This document shows, in pieces, positions 1 through 10,577 of a DNA stretch of 64,000 nucleotides (position 1 is the first letter of the stretch; the number at the start of each line of letters is the position of its first letter). Origin of the DNA: Rhizopus arrhizus (taxonomy: Eukaryota > Mucoromycota > Mucoromycetes > Mucorales > Rhizopodaceae); the NCBI GenBank assembly GCA_024220505.1, contig JAKZZE010000012.1, positions 124,001 through 188,000 on the forward strand. Direction: 5' to 3'. The notes beneath the pieces were generated by a model. That model did no database searches. It was not told where the DNA came from and was given only the letters and a program-made list of their open reading frames with translations. A program made the position numbers and the translations under genes.

Positions 1-292
1 TAATACATACAACATAAATCCCCTTGCCTTTGCTAACCACAGGTTGAATAATACGTTTGAATCGATCAGATTGTGATTCGTGGCTCAAAAATGACATGGC
101 CATTGCAAGAGAAGACACACTAGGTATATGACGAAACTTTTTTGGTACGTGTAAGTAAGAGTAGATTTGTTGAATAGTAATCAATAAGGCAGCAGCACTT
201 ATGTAAGACCATTTGGATTTTTTTTGGAGAATTGGCAAGAGTTTCTCTAAGGTTTCACGGTAAGATTTGTCTAGAAATTGAACTAATTCCAT
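1..292 (-). CDS. Cytochrome P450, N-terminal part (runs off window)
   Basis: The minus-strand frame opens with ATG at 292 and stays open to the window edge (97 codons). The start reads MELVQFLDKSY. A hydrophobic stretch (YISAAALLITIQQIYSYL, about residues 33-50) would anchor the protein in the ER membrane. It is followed by a basic/proline patch (HVPKKFRHIPSV), the usual hinge between anchor and catalytic domain in microsomal P450s. Residues further on (SDRFKRIIQPVV, KGKGIYVV) resemble early P450 sequence of Mucorales. The heme-binding cysteine loop lies outside the window, so the P450 call rests on the anchor/hinge pattern and overall resemblance. No intron is needed in the visible part. The substrate cannot be judged. 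Confidence 0.6.
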   Translation of the reverse strand, partial: MELVQFLDKSYRETLEKLLPILQKKSKWSYISAAALLITIQQIYSYLHVPKKFRHIPSVSSLAMAMSFLSHESQSDRFKRIIQPVVSKGKGIYVVCI

Positions 293-3200
293 TTTTATTT
301 TGAAAAAAAAAAAAAAAAAATACTTATTCTCTCGGTTTATTTATATCATCAAAAGTCATTAACTAGATGATGTTTGTTTCATACAATGCGACTCACTAAC
401 CAGTAAAGGTTTCTAAATATTTGCCTCGGTCTTCCTCTCGGAAATTGCAATTATAACGGAATATCTATTGCACCGAGAGTTTCAGCGAATAATATACTTT
501 TTTAACAGGATTCATCCAATCATATGCAGATACGAAGGTTTTACCGAAATGCAAAACACAGGTGTCACAAGCACCCCCAAATTACAAATTTCCTATTTTG
601 GTATTTTACTTCGATCAATTCATGTGGTACCTTGTCTCATTACGTTTTTTTCCCATTTAATATTTTAAGTTTATCTTGTACTTATGGCATGCTTTATACT
701 ATCAAATCATTCAATGTTATGTCTTTCTAGTTAACGGACACTCTTAATCATATTATAGATAATGCGCAAATCTGACGAGGGTTATCTTGACGGTCGAAAG
801 TGATTTTCTGCAACTATGGAGCTATTTTTTATCCGATTCCGTTGGCTTGGTTTCTCGGCAATACATCAAATACCAGATTTTGTTTACTATAATTACGCAA
901 TTAGGCTCAATTTATCTAAGTATAGTAAAAAAAAAATAGCTTTTATTTTAAAATTGCAATTGATCTCGCCAAAAAAGGGCATAAAAGTACAGTAGTGTTA
1001 AGCATAAATACATTCTGGACTTTATTCATTAAAAGAAAGGCACGATTAGATAACTTCTGATGAAATACAAACAGTTTCTTCGACAAGGGCATATGACGAA
1101 AATTAGTTAATTAAAAAAATGTTTTATGATGAATATACTATCATAATTAGTTATTCAAAACAATACTAAAGATATTTGAATGCTTAAAAAATATTGATTT
1201 GTGAATTGATATTATTAATAAACACAACGTGATTATACGACTATATTGTGTATTTATCAAACTATTATGTTTTGAAATTTTAGAAAAAAAAAAAAAAAAA
1301 AACGTGTGCGCTTAAACCTTTTTACTTTATCGTATCAAAAAAGAAGCAAAAGGGATTGTAAATATAATTTACATGTTTTTTGCCTACAAACAAATCAATA
1401 AGTTGAAATGCTCTTTTATGCAAGCATCATTCTTTAATTGCTTATATTTGTTTTAATGAACAAAAAAAAAAAGCAACGCAATACATAAATAGAGTTTTGT
1501 ATGAGAGCTTCATTCTAATGTCGCCTCTAGATGTGCACAGTTACAAAACTCTTAGTTATGTTTTGTTTAATTTCAAGTAGTTCTTTCAACAACAGTTTAT
1601 AAAGATGTTTGTTATAAATAATACATTAAAGTACTTAAATTTCTCAAATGGTGAAGACTCCCAATCACTTTTCTCTAAGAAAGGAAGCGCACATAAAATT
1701 TATGCGTCAAAAAACTTTGAATATTGGAAGTTGTTCTGATAAAAATCCTAGTTCAACCTAGCAAGTACCGGAAAGCTACTGTAACGGATTTTTTTTTACA
1801 TACTATAGAAACATAATATCCATTCAAAGCCAGAATAAGCAGTGGGGCTGTGCAAAATAAATTCTATGGAGAAGATCTTGTAATTCACATGCTTAATCAT
1901 ACGCCTAGCCTATGATCAATTTGATCAACGGATCACAAGGAGTTCATGTTTGAATTCATGAAGATAGTACTTATGTGAAAGCAAACAAGGAGCTATTTTA
2001 TTGTGTGCACTATGGCTACAAAATTCAGTTTGAAGTTACTGTCGAACTTGAAGGCTTGAAAAAACGTCTCGATTGTGTTTAAAATAAGCACAGAAGAAAA
2101 CGTTGATGATAACGAGATTGTTTCATCAGATTATATCAACTAATACATGTAGAATACCAAACACTCTTTGGATAAGTACTGTTACTATCTAGCAAAATGA
2201 AATTCAAACTCAACACAAAACTTTCTCGTCAACTACCTGCTTTCTGTCATTTGTTTTTTTGTGCCAATAGGTACGCCTTACTTGATATGAACCACTTCAG
2301 TGCACAGTAATGTGTGAGATGCCATGTTTGACGCAATTGAGGCAACAGAATTCATAAAAGAAACCGACCTGTTTTCGTTGAATCAGTTCCCATTTTGATG
2401 ATCACTGATTCTAAATTACTCGTTTTACAGTTTTCTTACATAGTACACTATTTTCAAAAAGTAAAGTCGCATTTTTACAAAGTTTATAATACAATATCTA
2501 CAAAAAAGCGACAAGTAAACGCGACATCTATTCCTGGAAATAGTGTAATGACGATGTAAATAGACATGCTCACAAATCAAAAATCAGCTGTCAGGCAGAT
2601 CCTTTGGTATTTATCCGAAAGAAAACATGTTATGGAAAAAGAGTTCTTTGAGTATAGTTTCGGAATTGGCTATATAGAAATATTTGTAAATAATGATTCC
2701 TTTGGTCCAGTAAGTGCACCCTCATTAATGCCGTTTGTTAGGTCATTGCTTCAAGATTTACCTGGTGCAATAATAAAAAGTGAGTAAAATCTATCATCTA
2801 CATACTTTTTCATCAATAAACATCAACAAAAAATACAAACAATAATTGCATCCGAAATCTCACTATTTATTTATTTTTAAACCCGCCAATTGACATCTAA
2901 AGTATTGTATTCAGTTTAAACCTTTATTTAACTCCACCCTATTTAGTGTAATAGCTTATTATGTTATCATTTTGTTGTTGTTGCTGCTGCTGCTAAGTTT
3001 ATAGTTAGATAGTAAGTATTGTAAAGTAGCAATAGCTATTTAATGAAGCTTCAAATAATAAATATGAATCCTGCATTGTTCAATTGGTTCTTTTGTCTAA
3101 TTTTAGAATATAATCTTAATATTCTAACAAAAACTTTCTTTGTGAGCGCCTGTATTAAAAGATAAAGCATAGTATTGACTGTATCTCTGTAGTTTAACTT

Positions 3201-3372
3201 TTTAGCCTATCATATCCTTGTGCCTTAAACCTAACTGTGGCGGTCCAAAATAAGCAGCAAAAGTTTCAAACAGTATATATTGAGGTTGTCTTTATAAAAC
3301 TTTTCATCCTTCTTTTTCTAAATGATTGTATATACACGAGATGTGTGTGTGTGTGTGTTTATTATATAGAAA
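293..3372. other. AT-rich spacer, no recognisable gene
   Basis: About 3.1 kb of AT-rich DNA with short A/T homopolymers (for example 302-319 and near 1284-1302) lies between the P450 start and the eIF2-alpha stop. Reading both strands I found no protein family and no RNA gene. The only notable open frame is at 2566-2787, listed separately. A short GT repeat lies at about 3343-3358, just past the eIF2-alpha 3' end. Other spacers in this window contain transposon remains, so decayed mobile DNA is possible here, but I could not recognise any. Confidence 0.5.
2566..2787 (+). CDS. Unrecognised ORF or exon, doubtful
   Basis: A 73-codon frame beginning MLTNQKSAVRQ and ending near LPGAIIKSE. Its composition is less skewed than random AT-rich DNA, with mixed charged and hydrophobic residues. 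It runs into a plausible splice donor (GTGAGT at about 2779). I do not recognise the sequence and see no convincing second exon downstream. It could be a short gene, one exon of a decayed gene, or chance. Confidence 0.2.
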   Translation: MLTNQKSAVRQILWYLSERKHVMEKEFFEYSFGIGYIEIFVNNDSFGPVSAPSLMPFVRSLLQDLPGAIIKSE

Positions 3373-4521
3373 TTACATATCATCATCACTAGCAGCTACA
3401 CCATCTCCTTCATCTTCATCACCGCTCACCAGTTCATTTTCCTTTTCTGCTTGTGCTAATAAAGCAGCAAAGTCACGATCATCAGAATCAGATACGACCT
3501 TGGCTTCCTTTTCGACCTTGAATCGAGTCCAACTGTGTTGATCCAATGTAGTCTTTATTGCCTCAATTGCCTTTTCAATTATTTGGAAACCTTGCTCTTT
3601 ATCTAAAGAATCTACAGTAACAACATAGAAAGGTGCAGCCAAATATGTAATCTTTACAGGAACATCCTCATCTCCAACTTGTTCACCCGCTTTTAAGGCA
3701 TTTTTGATAGCATTTACGCCGTCGATACCTGTGCATCTAATATCCAATTCTATCATAATTTATCAGCTCTGATCATCCTCTTTTCTCATTCCTATCAACT
3801 TACGAGCACGGATTTTGACAGGCTGAGGTGTCATTCTACGCTTAATAATAGACAATAATTCATCAAGGAGTTCTTTAGAAATATCAATGCCACTGAAAAT
3901 GGCATCAGTATCACTATAATACTATGAGATGGATATTCGATCGATTTTCCTTTTTAAATAACTTACAGAATGGCCATCTTGAATGCATCATAAGCATGGC
4001 CATATTTCTTGTACAAGGGCCAACCGATAGTTTCATATAGAGTTTTAAGAGCAATGTCGTTTTTTTCTGCTACGTGACGTAAAATAGAATGAACTTGCTT
4101 TGATTTCTTATATTTCTCTTCACATTTAATGATATCTTCAGGTGTAACACGACGCTTAGATAAATCAATATACCCTAAGAATATGTATGTTAAATAAACA
4201 CGCGTAAGTTGCAGTTTTTTTATACCTTTTTCTTCATCTACTCTAAGAACAACAACAACTTCATCTCTACCAACACGAATTAATTTTTGAACTGAACGAA
4301 TACGTCTTCTTGATAATTCAGAAAGCAAGATCATTCCTTCTCTATCTCCATATTCAAGCTATTTATATAATTAGAAGAAGAAAAAATATTATGAATAATG
4401 TATTTACGAGTTTAACATAAGCGCCCATGTCAGCAATTTGACGAACATTCACCATAACAACGTCATCCACTTTAGGGAATTCATTTTCATACATGCGACA
4501 AAAGAATTTGTTGTCAGCCAT
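3373..4521 (-). CDS. SUI2: Translation initiation factor eIF2 subunit alpha
   Basis: Alpha subunit of eIF2, the GTPase complex that brings initiator tRNA to the 40S ribosome. Five exons fit: 4408-4521, 4226-4358, 3967-4174, 3804-3913 and 3373-3749. They give 313 residues, close to the usual 300-315. The N-terminal S1 domain is clear ([21 protein letters not shown], then YIDLSKRRV). The regulatory loop [10 protein letters not shown] is intact. The serine phosphorylated by Gcn2/PKR-type kinases (Ser51 in usual numbering) is Ser54 counting Met, so stress control of translation should work. A helical domain follows ([13 protein letters not shown]), then the alpha/beta domain ([15 protein letters not shown]) and an acidic tail (GDEDEGDG...DDDM). 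Introns are 49-54 nt. The last junction uses the acceptor before AATTGG, which skips an in-frame stop. Confidence 0.95.
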
Positions 4522-5949
4522 TTTGTTGTTTATGTATCTCTGAAGAAAATCTTACACTTTCCCGAAATTTTTTTTTGGAGGCTTTTGTCGGTCATTAAAA
4601 CAAAGTGGATCTTCCCCTATTTGCTGTTTAAACACAAACACAAATACCTCTAGTTCTCAAATCGCAAAGTTAGACCCAAGAAAAGGACAAAAGAACACTA
4701 CATAATCTACTATAGATAAATATCATTTCACTTCCTTCTAATTTAAGAGTCCATTTTATTTATTTTTACTGTCCTTTTACAATTCTCGTTATGACTAACG
4801 CGGAACAATAGAGAAAGTCTTCAAAAAAAGCGAAATGTACTACGGAAACACCGATTCATTAAACTTTTTGAAATCATTACAAAAATGACCGTTACCAAAA
4901 TAAGTGAACAATGTTTTGTTCCTAGTCAACAACGACTGATATATCTCTATCATATATTTTGACCAGAAGAAAGAATATGCAAAAATTAGCATCTGTCTAC
5001 TAAAGGGCCTTGGTCAAATATAGTTCATGTTTAAAAAAAGACTCAATTAACGGTATCAACTGCGAGAATGTATCGGCCACTGGCTTCAAAAAGTAATATT
5101 TCAAAGCTATTGCACATTTATTTGTAAAAGAAAAAATTGAAACAAGGGTTTCTTAATATAAGCGGCACTAAATAATAATGAAAACACTCAATGGGAAATT
5201 ATATTCAACTCTACAAATTAGGTTCATTTTAGGACTAAAGTTTTGAATGATCACCTAAAAATAGGCATGCTATTACTTATGGATTATACATGAAACACTT
5301 TTCATTTCGTGATCAGCAATCGATAAGCTTTAGTGAATGCAATGGGACGTTTAGGATACTATCACTTACTTTTTCCAATTGCTCCCATGCTCACTGTCTT
5401 ACTATCTTTGGTCCGTTTTTAGCCTCATGCCTTTCACTAGAAGCAAAATGCTTGTAGAATATCTGGGAAAAACAAAACTTTGGTGTAGAGAAAAAGAATC
5501 CTTCAATACCTTAATAATGACTGAAGATCTTGGAATTTGATTGAATGAATTTGGATGCTTACAAAACTAGGAAATTTCGCAAAAAAAAATGGCAATGGCA
5601 AATTGATCAGTTTGAAGTGTCGATCTTTCAGAATCTTCTGATATTTCAATAGTATTTATAAACTTATGCTCGATTAGCAGCATACAAACGAATCTAGCCA
5701 AACTGGATCCACATAGCATACTGATGAATGCTCCTTATTACGTTCAGCTTTAGACATTGAAACACCGAAATATTGGAATCAAAGAAATAGAGAAAGATAG
5801 CAATAAGAAAAAGAACTTTCTGTTTCTGTTTGCTTTCAGCTTAATATATTCCTATTATAAAAATTGTCTATTGATAAGTTAAAAATTCTAACTTTGTGTT
5901 CTTTTCACAAAAGTAGGCATGAGTTCTCTTAGGACTGTTTTATTGGTTG

Positions 5950-6600
5950 GTACTATTTTGGCGTTTATGGTGGTATAGACATGATAGTAACCTTGTGAAA
6001 AGAGTGATAAGAGGTAAATGAAAGTTACGAAATAAAAATTAAGACGGTTTTATGTTGACTTGTTCTCGCATAGATGGGTAGATGTACTAAATGGGTGCAT
6101 GCCTTTGATAGAAGTACGCGATACTGCATCATAAATCTACTAAATTTATACTCTGAGCATCTTCTTTGTGTATGGTTTATGTGCTGATCAATCGATTGAC
6201 TGCCAGCCCATAATCTACAAATCCGCGTACAATCTAGACATATAACCCATTGGAAAATAACTTGCTGAAGTCAGAAAGGTGCACACCAACTACAGTGAGG
6301 ATGAGTCTATAGTCACAAGAGTCTTATTGACATTGTGTTCAATTAGTCTTTTGCGACTAAGGTGTCTTCCTAGCTTGATTGGTACTTTTGATAAATAGCG
6401 TACCTGATCTAATGTACTGTGGGAATAACAAAATTTGTCTCAGATAAGATCAAGTTTTAGACCATAAAGATGAAGCAGGGTTTGAAGCCGATATTCAAAG
6501 GCTTTTCAAAGGATGGGAATCAGGCTGATGGAACAATAGTTGGCTAGATTAATTACAGATTTCTTATTATTAATAAGTACAATTTGTACGACGTTTTATG
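5950..6600 (-). pseudogene. Decayed LINE reverse transcriptase
   Basis: Reading the minus strand across stops and frame changes gives LINE reverse-transcriptase motifs in the right order. First comes a stretch like INNKKS...NYCSISLIPIL (about 6495-6570), matching the intact element's IHKKGD...NYRPISL. Then come RYLSKVPIKLGRHLS, GVHLSDFSKLFSNGLY and VDYGLAVNRL (6195-6300), matching YLGVP...GLNRQGF...EYGLAIARL. EDAQ follows at about 6155-6167, then a CTHLVHLP stretch. Several in-frame stops and the missing middle (no YADD region) show it is dead. It is related to, but clearly older than, the intact LINE at 58.6-63.6 kb, and far more AT-rich. Confidence 0.65.
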
Positions 6601-6620
6601 ATGTGGGGCACACAGTACGC

Positions 6621-6647
<27 letters not shown>
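6621..6647. repeat. Poly(A) tract, about 27 nt
   Basis: An uninterrupted run of A in the spacer, about 20 bases from the recognisable edge of the decayed LINE remnant. Its polarity is opposite to what a minus-strand LINE tail would show on this side, so it need not belong to that element. Confidence 0.9.
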
Positions 6648-6651
<4 letters not shown>

Positions 6652-7030
6652 CATGCGCAAATTCTGTCACAAAAAAAGGAAAAAACTCGGGGCGTGAAAC
6701 CTTGACTCCTTTTTTGGTTGTTCAAACAAGGATCGAAAATAAGAGAGAGAGAGAGAGTAAAGGGATATGTGAGCGAGAAAAGATGTAAAAGGCCATAAAG
6801 ATGAATATTGACAATATATTGAAACCTTTTTTCAGGACCAAAGAAAAGAGTTGATAGAATATGATGTGAAAGCTGCTATCAGATGACTATCCGGAAAAGT
6901 ATGTTAAAGTGTGGACAAGAGGCTTTATTTATTTATTTTTTCCCTCATTTTCTTTCTTTTTCAAATCAACTTTTAGAGTAAGTTTTAATGTATTCAATAA
7001 AATGATAGCTAAAGTTCAAAAGAATTTATA

Positions 7031-7369
7031 GTGTCATACCCTTATTCTTATCCATATTATGGTTCTTATTATACACCCACTCCAATGTATACTCAACAAC
7101 AACAACAAATGTATCCTGTGAACTACTATAATTATCCAATGATAGGATATCCATCCACAATGAATAATAATAGTAATTACTACTATAATCCTGGTTATTA
7201 CGGAGGAATACCTTATAAACCAAGTACGCTTCGTACAATCTATAATAGAATACGCCATGGCTCTACTTATGCCAATTATTATAACCAAGCTTATCCACAA
7301 CAAATGATGTATGATTATGGAAGATACAGAGGAAATTGGATGGATTATAATAACAATAATCAACAATAA
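7031..7369 (+). CDS. Tyr/Asn/Gln-rich low-complexity protein
   Basis: A frame of 112 codons made mostly of Tyr, Asn, Gln, Pro, Gly and Met (PYSYPYYGSYYTPTPMY, a QQQQQ run, NNNSNYYYN). A short more normal segment (TLRTIYNRIRHGSTYANYY) lies near the middle. The frame begins with GTG right after a TAG, where the sequence looks like a splice acceptor (AATTTATAG). An upstream exon with the real ATG is likely; otherwise translation would begin at the internal ATG at 7085. Proteins of this make-up are often RNA-binding or coat-like and prone to condense, but no function can be assigned. The opposite strand is also open here, a side effect of the repetitive composition. It ends 14 bases before the convergent FHA gene's stop. 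Confidence 0.45.
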   Translation: MSYPYSYPYYGSYYTPTPMYTQQQQQMYPVNYYNYPMIGYPSTMNNNSNYYYNPGYYGGIPYKPSTLRTIYNRIRHGSTYANYYNQAYPQQMMYDYGRYRGNWMDYNNNNQQ

Positions 7370-7383
7370 AAAATATAAATATA

Positions 7384-8757
7384 TTAATGGTACAGACTAT
7401 AAAATATTGCAGAAAAGATGCCCAAAATAAACATAAAAATCATATTTTTAGTCTACAAGATAAATGTTATTAACTATAGAGAAAATCATAAATATCACTT
7501 ACATCTGTTCCTGTATTAATATTTTTTTCTTGTAATTGTTGTTCTAATAATTTTGATTTCTTGATTTCTTGTTGTAATTCATGCGATAAATTTAATTTCA
7601 AATTATTAAGATCTGATACTTGTCTTTCTAAAGAACACAATTCATTTTTAGCTGTTTCTATCGCTTGCTTTTGATATTTCCATCTTTCATCGAACGATTG
7701 AATAGTTTTTTCTGCTTCTTTTAACTTGTATTTTAATTCATCCTATAGATTTCATCTAGTTTAATTCTTTCTCTCTTTCTCTTCTCCTTTTTATATAATA
7801 ACGCACATGCTTATTATCTTGTTCTACTGATTTATCTAATTCATTCACAGAGTCTTTTATGCTACTTAGTTCTTCCTGAACTCGTTTTGATTTAATAAGC
7901 TCAGTTTGTAATTGCATTAAAATACTTTCTAAAATGTCATTTGGTTTGCTTGTTTGTATTTGATTCATAAAATCATTGGATAAGGTATCCACTGATGAAT
8001 GACGAGACAACTAATGTACTTTTTAGTTTATAACATAAAAGCTTTAACCCTTTTTTTTTTTTTTTTTACTTGTGTTGGTGGAAATAATTGATTTGCTTCT
8101 TTAATCATACTATCATCCACCTGGGATAATGGTATTGGATATATACACTAAGCAAGATACCTTATGGTACATTACTATCATATATTAGTTTATGATTATG
8201 TATTGTTTCCTAGCCTACATACCTGATCCATTATCATTAATAATATCAATACCAAATTCTATTTTATCACTTGATTTAATCTCACAAGGCATACTTTCTT
8301 CTCCTTCATTAGACAATCTATTGCCATTCACAAATGTACCATTACTTGACTTGACATCCTTTATATAAACCTTTTTTTGTGTATGTGCGAGATCAGCATA
8401 AATAAAAGCATGTAACCCTTTTTTTTCTCTTTACTCTGTGTTTATCGTAAAACATTTCAGCATGCTGTCTTGAAAGCACTTTGGAATCAAAATAACCATT
8501 TAAAGCTGTGGGTGCTGTTTTATTAGAGGTCTGCCTTCCAATCTTGATGCGTGATTTATCTTTTAATTCCAAAGTTCTTGTTTGAAAATTGGAATTATAT
8601 GGTTTTAATATCACTGTAACCACTGCAGATCCTTTTTCTATTGTTTATGAATAAAAGAAATGTTTAAAGTTGAAGTGTAATTACCTTTCTGCTTGGTTAA
8701 TTTTACTGTATTTGTGCTGTCTTCATGAATTGGTGCAACTGTTAAAGCTTCAGTCAT
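7384..8757 (-). CDS. FHA-domain, coiled-coil, tail-anchored protein (Vps64/Far/SLMAP type)
   Basis: Exon 1 is 8685-8757 ([13 protein letters not shown]...), exon 2 8435-8637, exon 3 8223-8370. Together they give an FHA phosphopeptide-binding domain: [35 protein letters not shown], then [20 protein letters not shown] and FGIDIIND. The GR, S-RQH and SSNGTFVN residues that hold phosphothreonine are present. Downstream exons encode coiled coil ([13 protein letters not shown]... to about 7801, then [15 protein letters not shown]... to about 7512). A last exon of about 23 codons gives a hydrophobic tail ([19 protein letters not shown]) ending at 7384. FHA, coiled coil and C-terminal anchor is the plan of fungal Vps64/Far9/Far10 and animal SLMAP, subunits of STRIPAK at ER/nuclear-envelope membranes. 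The join after exon 3 is uncertain (see findings). Confidence 0.8.
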
Positions 8758-9479
8758 GTATGTAAAAAGAATGTAATTGAATATTAAAAAAAAAAGGCAA
8801 AAAAACGGCAAAAAAAGGCAACATAGAAAATAACTGCCTTCTCCTTGCATGAAGCCCCGATAAATTCAGCAGAGTCACGCTTGTTTCTCTTATATAAACC
8901 ATCACATTCACTTTCTTTCTTTTTAATAGAATCCTACGTAAGCATAAACCCTTCCATCTTCTTTTCTCTGTGTCTACCTTTGTATATTTTGATATACAAC
9001 CAACAATGACGAAGCTATCTTATGCACTCTCATCAATCTATTTTTTTTTATTGCTCTCCTTCTTTCACAGCAAAACCCTTTTCCTTTTTTGGGATCAGTA
9101 TACATTTGCACCTTGTGCCCATCTTTTATAGCTTTAAGGCCATGGTCATGCTGAAATTTTGATAGAGTAGTCTTAGTTGTATTATTATTTTCAAATTTTA
9201 TAATTACCAAAAACTATCCTTTCCAAGATCTTATTCCTATGCATACACAACTGACGTACATGGTCTTTTGCAGCTACATACTTTCATGCTGAGTGACGGA
9301 ATCTCATCATTTATTTAATAGCTTAACGAAATGGCATTGAGAGCCTTTTTTTTAATGCTTCATAACATATTTTGATTATTTACTTCATGCACTTTGCAAA
9401 GAGAGAAATATATGCACCAAGAAATGAATGGTATAAGAGAAAATTTTATTGATAAAAACAAGGTTATTAAAAAGCATCC
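8758..9479. other. Spacer between FHA gene and OYE
   Basis: About 720 bases upstream of the FHA gene and downstream of the oxidoreductase. A minus-strand frame at 8974-9210 (MVIIKFENNNTTKTTLSKFQH...) has a fairly normal composition, but I cannot match it to a family and see no splice partners. It is left as unassigned. Confidence 0.4.
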
Positions 9480-10577
9480 TTAAGCTGTAGCTTTTTCTTT
9501 ATAAAAAGGGTAATCAATGTATCCAACAGCCTCACCTGTATAAAAGGTATCTCTATTGTACTTGTTGAGTTCAACCTCCTTTTTGATTCTTTCAGGAAGA
9601 TCAGGATTGGCAATGAAACTTCTTCCGAACGCAATCAAATTACCAGTTTTTTCAGCTACATCCACAGCATGCTTGATGGCCGTTGAGAAGCCACCGGCGG
9701 TAATGAAGGGGCCCTTCCAGAGCTTACGGAAAGGATCAAGACTGTCAGCAGTATTAACATCATCACTTAAAAAACTAGAACGAGGTTCGATAAAGTGAAC
9801 ATAAGCCAATTGACTGTGCTTTTCTTGAAGAGTAGAGGTCAAATAGCTCCATGTCTTGACTGGATCCTCATCTGACACACCATGATATGAACCACCAGGA
9901 GAGAATCGGATAGCAGTACGCTCAGGACCAATAGCATCCACAACAGCATCCACAACTTCTAAGGGAAAGCGTGCTCTGTTTTCAATTGAACCACCATATT
10001 CATCTGTACGTTGATTGGAGCCAGAGTTGACAAATTGATCCAAGAGAAAACCGTTGGCATTATGAAGCTCTACACCATCAAAGCCAGCTTCAATTGCATT
10101 GAGAGCAGCCTGCTTAAACTCTTGAACAAGCTGCTTGATTTCATTTACCTCTAACGCTCGAGGTAGCTCATGATCATCTCCATTTTTGTTCTTTCCTGGA
10201 ATTCTAATAGCAGAGGCTGAAATGACAGGCCTGCGATGAGGGTCTGCCTTTGAAATATGAACTCGGCCAAGATGAAACAGTTGTAAGAAGGCAATACCTC
10301 CCTTTTGGTGAATGGCGTCAGCGATCTTCTTCCATCCTGCAATCTGCTCTTTAGTATGGATACGAGGAGAACGGCCATAGTGTCCCGAGAGGTGACTGAC
10401 ATGGGCGGCTTCAGTAATCAACAATCCACCACTTGTTGTTCTTTGTTTGTAATATTCAGCCATGAGCTCAGTGGGTATGCCTTCCGTAGTGGCTCTGTAT
10501 CGAGTTAAGGGAGCATGCACAACGCGATGTTTGAGTTCATGTTTACCGATCTTGATAGGTTCAAATAACTTGGTCAT
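9480..10577 (-). CDS. Old yellow enzyme (NADPH:flavin oxidoreductase)
   Basis: A 365-residue, intronless member of the old yellow enzyme family. These FMN-containing TIM-barrel enzymes reduce the C=C bond of alpha,beta-unsaturated carbonyls with NADPH. Family landmarks are in order: VVHAPLTRYRA near the N terminus (FMN site), GGLLITEA, FLQLFHLGRV, VELHNANG at about 169-176, DQFVNSGSNQRTDEYGGSIENRARF, and ITAGGF...GRSFIANPDLP at the phosphate-binding end. The substrate-binding pair His172/Asn175 is present. Two residues on, where OYE1 has its catalytic Tyr196, this protein has Phe177. Length is slightly below the usual 370-400. The start is the only sensible ATG, after an AT-rich leader. It is a lone gene with no cluster partners, so a detoxification or stress role is the default inference. 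Confidence 0.93.
   Translation of the reverse strand: MTKLFEPIKIGKHELKHRVVHAPLTRYRATTEGIPTELMAEYYKQRTTSGGLLITEAAHVSHLSGHYGRSPRIHTKEQIAGWKKIADAIHQKGGIAFLQLFHLGRVHISKADPHRRPVISASAIRIPGKNKNGDDHELPRALEVNEIKQLVQEFKQAALNAIEAGFDGVELHNANGFLLDQFVNSGSNQRTDEYGGSIENRARFPLEVVDAVVDAIGPERTAIRFSPGGSYHGVSDEDPVKTWSYLTSTLQEKHSQLAYVHFIEPRSSFLSDDVNTADSLDPFRKLWKGPFITAGGFSTAIKHAVDVAEKTGNLIAFGRSFIANPDLPERIKKEVELNKYNRDTFYTGEAVGYIDYPFYKEKATA

Larger units (their letters stand above)
4522..7030. other. AT-rich spacer with decayed LINE
   Basis: About 2.5 kb between eIF2-alpha and the Tyr/Asn-rich ORF. The part at 5950-6600 is a degraded LINE reverse transcriptase on the minus strand (separate entry). A run of about 27 A residues sits at 6621-6647. 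The rest (4522-5950 and 6650-7030) shows no frame or RNA I can name; 4522-5950 may be the decayed 3' part of the same LINE. Confidence 0.5.

Noticed and set aside
7034..7366. 110-codon minus-strand frame opposite the Tyr/Asn-rich ORF
   Set aside because: An Ile/Val-rich mirror of the TAY/AAY codons on the plus strand; repetitive composition keeps it open.
8974..9210. 78-codon minus-strand frame with many Lys
   Set aside because: The composition is not absurd, but no family, partner exon or promoter was visible; too weak to list as a gene.
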